Shown here: piece after piece, positions 15,391 to 24,349 of the stretch
How the letters are laid out: every line of letters starts with the position of its first letter
Numbering within the stretch: position 1 is the first letter of the stretch
NCBI RefSeq assembly: GCF_033100115.1
Contig: NZ_CP136910.1
Coordinates: 4,715,001 to 4,779,000 of the forward strand
DNA length: 64,000 nucleotides
Source: Anaerocolumna sp. AGMB13020
GTDB lineage: Bacteria; Bacillota; Clostridia; Lachnospirales; Lachnospiraceae
Reading direction: 5' to 3'
Notes under the pieces: generated by a model
What the model was told of the DNA's origin: nothing
Database searches by the model: none
The model's input: the letters and a program-made list of their open reading frames with translations, nothing else
Program-made: the position numbers and the translations under genes

Positions 15391-16659
15391 ATGTATGATA
15401 TTCTGAATGTCTATCTTGAAAATGGCCTGCGAATTGTAATACATAGGATACCGAACATAAAGACCATAGCATGTGGCATATGGGTGCGGCAGGGCAGTAA
15501 ATATGAAGATGCAAATACGAGTGGTCAGTCTCATTTGCTGGAGCATCTAATGATTAATATGGACAATCATGGAAATTCCAGATTTCAAGAACTGATGCGA
15601 GAGGTAACCTCAGAGGGGGTTATCTATAATGCAGGCACTACAAAAGAAAATACGTCTTTTTATTTTACAGGATTGTCAGATACACTTGAGAAGTGCATCA
15701 AAACACTTGCCAGTATTGTAATTGAGAATAAATCATTTCCGGAAGAATTATTAGAGAATGAAAAAAAAGTTGTCGTACAGGAAGCAATATCCTTTTACTC
15801 CTCCTTTGGACAGATTAAGGAACGGATTGGGCAGGCTCTGTGGGGGGATATGGATGTTGGCAGGATCATAGTTGGAAATATCGAGAACATAAAAAATTGC
15901 AAAAATGAAAATTTGGAAAATATAATAAAAATGGCATATACACCGGAAAATTCAACACTAGTGATTGTCGGTGAACTTGAGTACCAGGATGTGCTTAAAA
16001 TTGTAGAAGAGAACTTTGCAGATTGGAAAGATACTAGTACAAGGGAATATAACGAGATAGTGGAAAGTGAACCGGGAATTTATTTCAATAGTGGAGGAGG
16101 CAAAAATACCGTTATTGCTATCGGTTTTAGGACAGGCGGTTATACGGAAAAAGAAAGGATAAATATTGATGTCATATCAAAGATCATGGGCGATACAAGT
16201 CTGGAGTCAAGACTTGTAAAGGAAATAAGAGTCAAGAAAGGACTAGCCTATAATCTGGGAACTTTTACAAGCTTTTATGAAAACAAAGGAACTTTTTCAT
16301 TTACCTCAGTATGTGCACAGGAATCAGTAGAAGAAGTTGTAAAATTGGCAATAGAGGAATTTCAGAAAGCAAAAGAGTCCGGTTTTAGCAAAACGGAGCT
16401 GGAGAGGGCAAAGCGGATATTAAGAACCTCAAGGCTTCTTGAATTAGGTAATTTAACATCGCAATTAAAATTCCTTGGGAAATGTGGATCCTTTGGACAT
16501 CTCTATTCCCTGGAACAGGAATTGCGTAATTTAGAGAAAGTTGAACTGGAAAGTCTTAATCGTACTGCTGCAGAAATAATAAAAAGTGATAATCTTTCTG
16601 TGGCAGTAATAGGAAATTGCAACATAGACAAACTGGTACCGATTTTAAATATCAACTGA
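15391..16659 (+). CDS. M16-family zinc peptidase of the RiPP cluster
   Basis: Start moved to the ATG after TATAGGAGAGATTTCA. The 422-residue protein carries the inverted zinc motif H-L-L-E-H at residues 48-52 and a downstream V-V-V-Q-E-A that supplies the third zinc ligand. Single-domain-pair M16 length. In RiPP clusters (subtilosin-type, PQQ-type) M16 peptidases trim leader peptides; the two precursor-like peptides and radical SAM maturase downstream support this role. Begins a co-directional run to 20403; the next gene begins 16 bp after its stop. Confidence 0.88.
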   Translation: MYDILNVYLENGLRIVIHRIPNIKTIACGIWVRQGSKYEDANTSGQSHLLEHLMINMDNHGNSRFQELMREVTSEGVIYNAGTTKENTSFYFTGLSDTLEKCIKTLASIVIENKSFPEELLENEKKVVVQEAISFYSSFGQIKERIGQALWGDMDVGRIIVGNIENIKNCKNENLENIIKMAYTPENSTLVIVGELEYQDVLKIVEENFADWKDTSTREYNEIVESEPGIYFNSGGGKNTVIAIGFRTGGYTEKERINIDVISKIMGDTSLESRLVKEIRVKKGLAYNLGTFTSFYENKGTFSFTSVCAQESVEEVVKLAIEEFQKAKESGFSKTELERAKRILRTSRLLELGNLTSQLKFLGKCGSFGHLYSLEQELRNLEKVELESLNRTAAEIIKSDNLSVAVIGNCNIDKLVPILNIN

Positions 16660-16675
16660 CTGGAGAGTGATTGTA

Positions 16676-17278
16676 TTGAATGATATATCTTGTATATATG
16701 AGATGTCAATGGTAGATGAAAAAGATAGTCTGAAGGAAGATATCCTAAAAGGAAACGCACTGGATATAATACTGAGTTTGCTTGCCACCAGCAAAACGGC
16801 GAGAGAATTATCAAGAGAACTCGATATACCGGTATTTTCTCTTCAGCTCTATATCAACAGGCTGATAAATGCCGGATTGGTTGCTATAAAAAGCATGTCA
16901 GTGAATGACGGCAAGATGGAAAAGGTCTATATGTTGGCTTCAAAGGATATAGATATACTGAACTATCTTAAAGATAATAATGTAAATGATAACAATAACA
17001 GAGAGAGGGACATTGAGTTGTCTGCGCAGCACTTTTCATCATTGACAAGACAGGTTATTAAAAATATAAATCATTATGGTGATAAGACTTACAAAATAAA
17101 GGCATATTTCATTAAAACAGATGATGAAACGATGAAGGGATTTAAAAAAGATCTGGAAGAATTATTTGCAAAATACCAGAGTCTTGAGAATGAAGATGCC
17201 ACGGAGACCTATGGGTTTATCAGTGTTTTGGCACCCTATAGCATGGAATTAAATCAAGCTGGGAAGGAGGAAGAATGA
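16676..17278 (+). CDS. winged-helix (ArsR-like) regulator of the RiPP cluster
   Basis: TTG start chosen because GGAG is 10 nt upstream. Residues about 25-85 form a winged helix: I-I-L-S-L-L-A-T-S-K-T-A-R-E-L-S-R-E-L, then V-F-S-L-Q-L-Y-I-N-R-L-I-N-A-G-L-V. The C-terminal 100 residues are a helical domain of unknown type. Its stop overlaps the start of precursor 1, so it is translated together with the peptide. Likely controls the cluster. Confidence 0.78.
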   Translation: MNDISCIYEMSMVDEKDSLKEDILKGNALDIILSLLATSKTARELSRELDIPVFSLQLYINRLINAGLVAIKSMSVNDGKMEKVYMLASKDIDILNYLKDNNVNDNNNRERDIELSAQHFSSLTRQVIKNINHYGDKTYKIKAYFIKTDDETMKGFKKDLEELFAKYQSLENEDATETYGFISVLAPYSMELNQAGKEEE

Positions 17279-17433
17279 TGGAAGAAAAGGTTGGAAAGAA
17301 GATTATATCAGATGACATCAAGAAAGAGGGAGAAATTGAAATAACAAATACGAATGTAGATGTTGATTCGCCTGAGGAAAGACCGGGAGTTGGCTATGAG
17401 ATATACAATATTGGTATTGGTACAGATAATTAG
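17278..17433 (+). CDS. RiPP precursor-like peptide 1 (51 aa)
   Basis: ATG with AAGGAGGAAGA directly upstream; overlaps the stop of the regulator. The peptide has a charged leader-like part (E-E-K-V-G-K-K, I-K-K-E-G-E-I-E) and a distinct C-terminal core E-R-P-G-V-G-Y-E-I-Y-N-I-G-I-G-T-D-N without cysteine. The switch from charged leader to Gly/Ile/Tyr core and its place before a radical SAM gene mark it as a candidate modified peptide. It is not similar to peptide 2. Confidence 0.75.
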   Translation: MEEKVGKKIISDDIKKEGEIEITNTNVDVDSPEERPGVGYEIYNIGIGTDN

Positions 17434-17541
17434 TAAAGCCTTACCCGATGATACGTATCAGAATGTTAAACAGTAATAACAAACGGCTTACAGGGAGATA
17501 TATGCCCTTTAAAGTAAATTTTCCATAAGGAGGTGATTAGA

Positions 17542-17673
17542 ATGGATAAAGACAAGGAAATTAAAGAAGTAGTAGTAAATGAGGAAACTTTAAATGTTGA
17601 GCAAGAAGAAGAAGCAGGTCTTATGAAAGAGGATCTTGTTGCACCTGGTAACGGTCCGGTATTATGTTGCTAA
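17542..17673 (+). CDS. RiPP precursor-like peptide 2 (43 aa)
   Basis: A strong ATAAGGAGGTGATTAGA site precedes the ATG. The product has a highly acidic leader (E-E-T-L-N-V-E-Q-E-E-E-A-G-L-M-K-E-D) and the core L-V-A-P-G-N-G-P-V-L-C-C, with the only two cysteines at the extreme C-terminus. It lies 115 bp before the radical SAM start. Cysteine thioether or other carbon-centred modification is plausible. No known precursor family recognised. Confidence 0.8.
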   Translation: MDKDKEIKEVVVNEETLNVEQEEEAGLMKEDLVAPGNGPVLCC

Positions 17674-17788
17674 AATAAAATAATACATAATCAATGGGGG
17701 AAGTGAAAAGTTTATTATGGGCTTGCACTTCCCTTATTCAATGAAGAAAAAACTTTTAAAATGGCTAATACTGATTGGAGGGGAGAAC

Positions 17789-19081
17789 TTGAAATCATCA
17801 AAGTACAATGTAAATATAACAATTGATAAGAGCAAGAAAATGATATATAACAATTTAAATAGAAATTATGTTATTTATGATAGTAATAAGCATGAACATA
17901 TTATGGGGTTGCTTGATAATTTGAATCAGGGAGCCTATGGTGTGGAGGACGCTGCATTACTAAAGAAAATGATCCATAAACAGATGATAATTAAAGATAA
18001 CACCGACGAGCTTGAGATTATTAAGTTCAGAGAAAATAGAGTAAGGTTTAACAATCAGGTTTATAGTATATGTATACTTCCTACGCTGGATTGCAACTTC
18101 AGATGTGTTTATTGTTATGAGGAACATAAAAAAAATATTATGGATGATGCTGCAGCAGCAAAAATAGTTAAATATATTGAGAATATTGCACCAAACGCCA
18201 GTTATTTGTATGTATCCTGGTTTGGCGGAGAGCCGCTGATGGAATTTAAACGAATAACGGAATTAACAGAGCAGTTCAAAAGTATATGCAGCAGGTATAA
18301 CTGCAGATATAATGCTCACATTACTACAAATGGTTATTTGTTAAATGAGGATGTAATAAATAAATTTAAAGACTTGAATATAACAAAAGCACAAATTACG
18401 ATAGATGGTCTGGAGGAATATCACAATAAGAAGCGACCGTTAACCAACGGGATGGGTACATATAAAGTAATTCAAGAGAATATCATTAATCTCCTGAATA
18501 AGAATCCTGATGTCAGTATTGTACTAAGAATCAATATAGACGAAGAAAATTTCAATCATATAGATGAGATATTTGATATCATTCCGGAACAACACAGAAA
18601 CAGAATTGAGATAGCTTTAAGTAATTTATTTGAAGCAAAAGACAAATTGAATTTATATGAACTGCTTAAAAAGTCAGTTGATAAAACTTATAATTATTCT
18701 AATGTCGAAAATAATTATCAAGTATGTCCTGCCTGTATTGTAAATGGGTTTTCTATAGCACCGGATTGTACAGTAATTCCGTGTTCCCATGCTGCCGAAG
18801 AAGGATACAGTCTGGGATACATCAATGAGGAAGGAAAGTTTATAATAAAAGACCAGAATCTATATTATAGAATGAAAACAGTAACTGCTTTAGACAATGA
18901 TAAATGTGTGGATTGCATCAAACTTCCAGCATGTACTGCCTCATGTAAATATAAAAGATATAAAAATAATAGTATTTGCATCGGAAAAAGCGGTGAAGGT
19001 ATCAGTATGGAGGAAAGAAGTAAGCTACATTACTATAGTGACTTAATGCATAACAGAATTCAAGAGGTTGATATGCTATGA
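17789..19081 (+). CDS. radical SAM/SPASM peptide maturase
   Basis: The TTG at 17789 is preferred because GGAGGGGAGAAC lies just before it; an ATG at 17717 would add 24 hydrophobic residues. The 430-residue protein has the CxxxCxxC cluster motif D-C-N-F-R-C-V-Y-C-Y (Cys 102, 106, 109), the G-G-E-P motif (W-F-G-G-E-P), and a cysteine-rich SPASM tail (C-P-A-C, V-I-P-C-S-H, C-V-D-C, C-T-A-S-C, C-I-G). An N-terminal peptide-recognition region precedes the barrel. It probably modifies one or both peptides upstream. Confidence 0.93.
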   Translation: MKSSKYNVNITIDKSKKMIYNNLNRNYVIYDSNKHEHIMGLLDNLNQGAYGVEDAALLKKMIHKQMIIKDNTDELEIIKFRENRVRFNNQVYSICILPTLDCNFRCVYCYEEHKKNIMDDAAAAKIVKYIENIAPNASYLYVSWFGGEPLMEFKRITELTEQFKSICSRYNCRYNAHITTNGYLLNEDVINKFKDLNITKAQITIDGLEEYHNKKRPLTNGMGTYKVIQENIINLLNKNPDVSIVLRINIDEENFNHIDEIFDIIPEQHRNRIEIALSNLFEAKDKLNLYELLKKSVDKTYNYSNVENNYQVCPACIVNGFSIAPDCTVIPCSHAAEEGYSLGYINEEGKFIIKDQNLYYRMKTVTALDNDKCVDCIKLPACTASCKYKRYKNNSICIGKSGEGISMEERSKLHYYSDLMHNRIQEVDML

Positions 19082-20403
19082 ATATAAGATTATTAAGAAA
19101 TAAAGATTTCGCATTGCTGATGGGAGGCCAGTACATTTCATCTATAGGTTCAGGTATGCAAAGCTTTGCCCTATCTCTATATGTACTTTCAATTACCGGA
19201 TCCGGAGGGAAATTCGCTTCGGTTCTAGCTGTTTCTGTTATTCCAAAGCTGATCTTAGGACCTGTTTCCGGAGTATTTATAGACAGGATTAACAGAAAAA
19301 AAATTATAGTATGTTTGGACATATTAAGTGGAATCGTATCAGCATTATTTTATATTTTATCAATTACCTCTGGTATTAAGCTGCTGTATATTTATATTGG
19401 GGTTATTATTTTGTCAATTATATCGTCGATATATAGTCCAGCAATCAATTCAGTGTTTCCGTCCATCATGAAAAAAGACGAACTTGTGGACGCAAACGCA
19501 CTGTCTTCTGTAATTATGAGTACAGCTAGTATTATTTCGCCAATGCTTGCAGGAGCATTATACGGTTTATTAGGGCTTCCCATTATACTATTATTAAATG
19601 CTGTCAGCTTCTTTTGTGTTTCGTTTATGGAGTTGTTTGTAAAAGTTCCGCAAGTGATGAGAGAAAATATTAAATTCACATTTGCCTTGTTTAAAAAGGA
19701 TTTTGCAGAAGGTGTAAAATTTATAGTGAATCATAAATTACTTCGAAAAATGCTGATATGTGCATTTATCATTAACTTTACCCTTAACCCCATGATGAGC
19801 ATCGGTTTTGTTTATCTGGCAAAAATGGTACTTAAAGTAAGCGATGTTCAGCTTGGTATGCAGCAAACGGTATTTGTAGCAGGATCGCTTGTCGGGCCTT
19901 TCATTGCAAGTAAACTTCTAAAGAAGCTAGAGTTGTCAAAGATATTCTATATGGGCTTGTTTGTATTGGGAGGCTTAATTACATTCATTGCCTTTAATAC
20001 CAGCAAATTTATAATGGATTTATTTACTGGAACTACAGTTCCTTTTATATTGCTTGTATTTATTGGCGCATTAGTGGTTGCAATTATTGGTATAATTAAT
20101 ATTTCTTTGACAACCATAAAGCAAAGAGAAACGCCTATGGAACTGTACGGCCGAGTGAACTCCGTCCAAACAATGGCAGCTATGAGTGCAGTACCCCTTG
20201 GCCAAATATTATTTGGATCATTACTTGACCATATGCCAAGCTATATAACTATACTCTTAACTTCGTTTTCTCTTGCAATTACTGCATTTTTATTTAGGCA
20301 TTCACTACTGGCAGAAGAAAAACGAAATAGTGGAAGAGAGCTTGTGATTGAGGAAGAAGCAGTCATTATTGGCGAAGAAATTGTTAATACAGAAATATCC
20401 TGA
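19078..20403 (+). CDS. MFS transporter of the RiPP cluster
   Basis: A 441-residue major facilitator with about 12 membrane helices; the N-terminal A-L-L-M-G-G-Q-Y-I-S-S-I-G-S and F-I-D-R-I-N-R-K-K (loop 2-3) fit drug/peptide exporters of this group. The ATGA overlap with the radical SAM stop shows translational coupling. It is the likely exporter of the mature peptide or a self-immunity pump. An acidic tail ends the protein. Confidence 0.92.
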   Translation: MNIRLLRNKDFALLMGGQYISSIGSGMQSFALSLYVLSITGSGGKFASVLAVSVIPKLILGPVSGVFIDRINRKKIIVCLDILSGIVSALFYILSITSGIKLLYIYIGVIILSIISSIYSPAINSVFPSIMKKDELVDANALSSVIMSTASIISPMLAGALYGLLGLPIILLLNAVSFFCVSFMELFVKVPQVMRENIKFTFALFKKDFAEGVKFIVNHKLLRKMLICAFIINFTLNPMMSIGFVYLAKMVLKVSDVQLGMQQTVFVAGSLVGPFIASKLLKKLELSKIFYMGLFVLGGLITFIAFNTSKFIMDLFTGTTVPFILLVFIGALVVAIIGIINISLTTIKQRETPMELYGRVNSVQTMAAMSAVPLGQILFGSLLDHMPSYITILLTSFSLAITAFLFRHSLLAEEKRNSGRELVIEEEAVIIGEEIVNTEIS

Positions 20404-20433
20404 TTGTAATTATATGAAAGATTTTATGGGCGG

Positions 20434-20470
20434 TCGCTAATCCTTTTGAATTGAAGGATTAGCGATTTTT
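20434..20470 (+). terminator. rho-independent terminator of the RiPP operon
   Basis: TCGCTAATCCTT / AAGGATTAGCGA perfect 12-bp stem, loop of 8, T-run. Its core resembles the terminators at 11503 and 30081. Confidence 0.85.
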
Positions 20471-20547
20471 GACTTCGCTAGAATTATGCTCCCTGCTATG
20501 CAGCAGCTTGGAAGGAGAATAGTAGTCTATTCAATAGTCAATCCTAA

Positions 20548-20593
20548 TTGCAAAATCTGCATTTGAAATAATGATTTGTTGCAGAAACTGCAA
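20548..20593. promoter_or_regulatory. palindromic operator sites before the LexA-like gene
   Basis: TTGCAGAAACTGCAA (20579-20593) is a perfect 15-bp palindrome; TTGCAAAATCTGCA (20548-20561) is a near copy. They lie 60-100 bp before the ATG, near a TATAAT at 20624. A half-site TTGCAGAAAG recurs at 21270 before the TerB-like gene, so the S24 repressor may control itself and the operon. Confidence 0.6.
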
Positions 20594-20651
20594 TTTTATG
20601 ATTGTATTTCATAAAAAACGATATATAATAATTATATTGGAGGTGTTCAAC

Positions 20652-21212
20652 ATGAACTTGGGAAAGAAATTATTAGAAGTCCGAGAGACTGCTAAGATAT
20701 CGCGTGCACAGATGGTTGAACTCTTAAAAGAAAAAGGTTTTGACGTAAAAACGTATACAATCAGTAAGTGGGAGAGCGGAGTGTCGAAGCCTACCATAGA
20801 GGCATTCTTTGCTATTTGCGATATCTGCCAGGTGAAGGACATACGGCAGGCCTTCGTCGACAAAAGGCTCTTGCGCTTATATGACATACCGGTTTCTGCC
20901 GGCTACGGTAATTATCTTGATGATGGGTCTTACGGGATGATAGAGGTTGACAATACAGTTCCAGGTTTGGCCGATTATGCTGTAAGAGTGAGCGGAAATA
21001 GCATGATTCCCCGCTTTGTAGATCAACAGATTATCTTTATCCATGAGCAGCCTGCTCTGGAGGAAGGGGAGATCGGGATCTTCTGCTTAAACAATAATAC
21101 GTATTTAAAAAAGCTTGGGAAGGGGTCCCTGATATCATTAAATCCTGATTATGAACCTATCTTGATTCGTGAGAAGGATGACTTTAGGATATTCGGAAAG
21201 GTTGTGGGATAA
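20652..21212 (+). CDS. XRE-HTH / S24 LexA-like repressor
   Basis: Start at the ATG after ATTGGAGGTGTTCAAC. Residues 1-65 form an XRE helix-turn-helix (T-Y-T-I-S-K-W-E-S-G-V-S-K-P). Residues 80-186 are a peptidase S24 domain: S-A-G-Y-G with the A-G cleavage bond, V-S-G-N-S-M-I-P with catalytic Ser, and T-Y-L-K-K-L with the Lys. It should self-cleave on RecA activation, linking the downstream operon to DNA damage. It is not the housekeeping LexA by its HTH type. Confidence 0.88.
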   Translation: MNLGKKLLEVRETAKISRAQMVELLKEKGFDVKTYTISKWESGVSKPTIEAFFAICDICQVKDIRQAFVDKRLLRLYDIPVSAGYGNYLDDGSYGMIEVDNTVPGLADYAVRVSGNSMIPRFVDQQIIFIHEQPALEEGEIGIFCLNNNTYLKKLGKGSLISLNPDYEPILIREKDDFRIFGKVVG

Positions 21213-21326
21213 TCCTGCTTCATTTTAAGAATATGTATTAAATATGGTGGACACTGATCCTGATATTTATTGCAGAAAGTAAATCAAGCAGGAATCTTAT
21301 TCAGAACAACTTTTCAGGGAGGAATT

Positions 21327-23030
21327 ATGGACGAATATGATATAGATAAAAAATATGATTCATTTAAGATCCCCGGGCGGCGGCAGTTTCAGGAAGACAG
21401 AGCCGCGAAAGAGTTGTCTCAAACAAAAATCAAGGAATCCGTTTCCTTTGATGAAAGCCCGTTTTATGAGATTGAATATGATACGTGCCCTATGCCGGGG
21501 GTTGGCAGATTTGTATTAAAGTCTCAAAAAATAGAGGAACCGAAAAAGGATGAAAAACGGGATTTGTTTGGTCAGATGAGAGAAATCGCAAGAACGCAGG
21601 GTTCCGCCTATGATCATACCAGATTCTTTGACAGAAGGGTTCAGCTTGACAATGCCAGAATCTTTTATAAACAAGGTATATTTATGAAAGATTTTACAGA
21701 TGATTATTCTGAAATTGCACAATTTTCGCAATACTTTCCATATTATCAGATGATGGGATATGAACAGCTCCGGACTTATTTTACCTGGCGAACTGAAGTC
21801 AGAAAAGGGAAGGTCGCTGATATCTCTTTGTCATACGTCTTTCTTTATATTTACGAGTTGTTAAGCAATATCGGAGTGAAGGACCCACAGGAAGGACTTG
21901 ATCAACTGATGTCCTTTTGGAGGGCTTTTGCTGTTTATAATAAATCTATCGACAGATATGTGCTAAGGTGGCTGAAGGATTATCATATTTACTACGAACT
22001 TTCTCATTCCTTTAAGGAATTCCTTGAAGCCAACAAGCTTGAGGAGTATTATCCGAAAATGACGGATACAGAGGATAATTTTGATCTCTTCTGTTCTATC
22101 TCAAAGTACGATATAAGGAAATCAACTTATTTTACAGAGGATAAAGTAGAGCTGGTTAAGAACTGTTTCTACTTTGTAATTCATAAGCTCAGGCAAAGGT
22201 TTGGAGATAGCGGAATCAACTTTGAGGAAGAAATCTTTCAGGCTACAAAGAAAATGACGGAATGGAAGCCGTTTAGGGACGCATTATTTTATCCCTGGAG
22301 GAAGCAGGCAGACAGGCGGATCGTGCTGTCAGAAAATGAAATATATATATGCAGCGGTAATAAATGGGCCTTCAGCAAGGTCATAACTTCTGAAAGTGGT
22401 CGTCAGCTGATTGGCTATATAATAAAGCAGATGGAAGTTGCTTTAAGGAAAGCTACAAATTATAAGTTTAAGCTGACAGCAAATATCAATACGGTAGCAC
22501 ATGAAGCCCTTACCAAATTAAAGGAAGCTGATTTATCCCTTGAAATAATGGTAAACAGTGCAGTGGAGGAATTCTATAAAGAAGAAACGAAGACAGTGGT
22601 AATAGTAGATAAGGCTGCATTGTTAAGAATCAAACAGGAAGCTCTTCTCACACAGGAAAAATTAATTGTGCCGGAGCAGCAAAAGGAAATCATTCCCGTA
22701 ATCCCTGCTCCAAAACAGCTTAGTTTATTTGATATTGTTAGGGAGGACAAGCCTTCTATACCACCGTCTGATACCGAACCGGTGCACATAGATAGTCCTT
22801 GGGAGAGTTTAAAGAAGCATTTGTCCGATGTTGAAATAAAGGCATTGTCTGTAGTGCTTCAGGGTGAGACAGAGTTAAAGAAATATGCGGATGAGTGTGG
22901 AATCATGCTGGAGGTTCTTGCGGATGGAATCAATGAGAAAGCCATAGATTTCATTGGTGATAACCTTTTAGACGATGAATTCGCTTTATACGATGACTAT
23001 AAAGAACAAGTAAAGGAATTGGTGGGATGA
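21327..23030 (+). CDS. TerB_N/TerB_C-type protein of a defence-like operon
   Basis: Start at the ATG after CAGGGAGGAATT. The 567-residue protein begins with a short variable tail, then a TerB N-terminal-like region (F-F-P-Y/Y-Q-M-M-G-Y-E-Q-L-R-T-Y-F-T-W-R, R-K-G-K-V-A-D-I-S-L-S-Y), and ends with helical TerB-C-like repeats. TerB-type proteins are known to sit beside ATPase and helicase genes in stress or phage-defence loci, as here. It overlaps the next start by 4 bp (ATGA), so the three genes act as one unit. Confidence 0.78.
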   Translation: MDEYDIDKKYDSFKIPGRRQFQEDRAAKELSQTKIKESVSFDESPFYEIEYDTCPMPGVGRFVLKSQKIEEPKKDEKRDLFGQMREIARTQGSAYDHTRFFDRRVQLDNARIFYKQGIFMKDFTDDYSEIAQFSQYFPYYQMMGYEQLRTYFTWRTEVRKGKVADISLSYVFLYIYELLSNIGVKDPQEGLDQLMSFWRAFAVYNKSIDRYVLRWLKDYHIYYELSHSFKEFLEANKLEEYYPKMTDTEDNFDLFCSISKYDIRKSTYFTEDKVELVKNCFYFVIHKLRQRFGDSGINFEEEIFQATKKMTEWKPFRDALFYPWRKQADRRIVLSENEIYICSGNKWAFSKVITSESGRQLIGYIIKQMEVALRKATNYKFKLTANINTVAHEALTKLKEADLSLEIMVNSAVEEFYKEETKTVVIVDKAALLRIKQEALLTQEKLIVPEQQKEIIPVIPAPKQLSLFDIVREDKPSIPPSDTEPVHIDSPWESLKKHLSDVEIKALSVVLQGETELKKYADECGIMLEVLADGINEKAIDFIGDNLLDDEFALYDDYKEQVKELVG

Positions 23031-24349
23031 GTATGGCAAGTCAGGTACCGAACAGAATAGCAAACATATTAATAAACGCCTTAAAGGGCGGAGTTGTGCC
23101 AAGAGTAGGCCTTGAATATATCACAGTGGGCAGGACCCAGGAGATTGCTGCTATTCTGCATGATATTGAAATGATTGAGGAGGGCAGTGCGTCTTTCCGT
23201 TTCATTGTTGGCAAATACGGCAGCGGTAAGAGCTTTCTGCTTCAGACAATAAGAAATTACGCCACAGCAAAGGGTTTTGTGGTTGTGGATGCAGATCTTT
23301 CGCCGGAACGCAGGTTTGCCGGCACGAAAGGCCAGGGTTTGGCTACCTATAAAGAGTTGATTCAGAATCTTTCTACCAAATCAAAACCGGATGGAGGTGC
23401 CCTTCCTCTGATACTTGAAAAATGGATTTCTGGTATTCAGGCAAATGTGAAGGCACAGTCTTCTGTCAGTGAAGAGGAATTTGACAATCAGGTCGAAAGA
23501 CAAATTTATGCAGTGGCAGGTTCTCTTGAAGGAATGGTAAATGGCTTTGAGTTTGCTAAGGCTGTGGTCACTTATTGGAAGGCCTATAAACAGGATGATA
23601 CGGCACTGAAATCAAATGTTCTCAAGTGGTTTAGAGGAGAATATCCCACCAGGAAAGAGGCAAAAGAGGAGCTGGGAATCAATTTTATTGTCAATGATGA
23701 GACTTGGTACGACTTTTTAAAGATATTTGCCGCATTTCTGGTAGGAGCCGGGTATAAAGGAATGCTTGTGATTATAGACGAGCTGGTGAATATCTTTAAA
23801 ATACCGAACTCCATCACCAGAGCAAACAATTATGAGAAAATCCTTACGATGTATAATGATGTATTACAAGGTAAAGCAAGCCATATCGGCTTCCTTATGG
23901 GGGGAACACCTCAATGCATCGAGGATAAATATAAAGGTGTCTTCAGCTATGAAGCTCTGCGTTCACGTTTAGCGGAGGGGCATTTTGCTACCGCAGATGT
24001 CAAGGATTTGTCAGCACCCATCATCCGACTGCAGATGCTGTCACAGGAGGAGATGTATGTGCTGGTGGAGAAGCTTATGAACATTCATGCACAGCTCTAC
24101 AATTACACCTCGACCTTATCCCACGATGAATTGGTTTATTTCTTAACGGTAGAATATAATCGTGTGGGAGCCCAGACACATATTACTCCCCGTGAAATTA
24201 TCCGGGACTTCATTGAATTAATCAATATCCTGCATCAGAATCCACAGAAAAGTGTTTCTGAGATATTAGGTGACAATAGCTTTGAAATGGCCAAAGGCGG
24301 GGTATCGGACGAAGTCATACACAGTGAATTCCAAGAATTTGAGGTATAA
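23027..24349 (+). CDS. brxD: BrxC/BrxD-like P-loop ATPase
   Basis: A 440-residue ATPase with Walker A G-K-Y-G-S-G-K-S (about residues 62-69) and Walker B V-I-I-D-E-L (about 246-251). The overall layout (G-R-T-Q-E-I near the N-terminus, F-L-M-G-G-T-P sensor, Y-E-A-L-R-S-R-L-A) fits the BrxD/DUF2791 ATPases of BREX type 2 and related loci. Start ATGA overlaps the preceding stop and the next start overlaps its TAATG. No PglX, PglZ or PglW is nearby, so this is not a complete BREX system. Confidence 0.82.
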   Translation: MSMASQVPNRIANILINALKGGVVPRVGLEYITVGRTQEIAAILHDIEMIEEGSASFRFIVGKYGSGKSFLLQTIRNYATAKGFVVVDADLSPERRFAGTKGQGLATYKELIQNLSTKSKPDGGALPLILEKWISGIQANVKAQSSVSEEEFDNQVERQIYAVAGSLEGMVNGFEFAKAVVTYWKAYKQDDTALKSNVLKWFRGEYPTRKEAKEELGINFIVNDETWYDFLKIFAAFLVGAGYKGMLVIIDELVNIFKIPNSITRANNYEKILTMYNDVLQGKASHIGFLMGGTPQCIEDKYKGVFSYEALRSRLAEGHFATADVKDLSAPIIRLQMLSQEEMYVLVEKLMNIHAQLYNYTSTLSHDELVYFLTVEYNRVGAQTHITPREIIRDFIELINILHQNPQKSVSEILGDNSFEMAKGGVSDEVIHSEFQEFEV

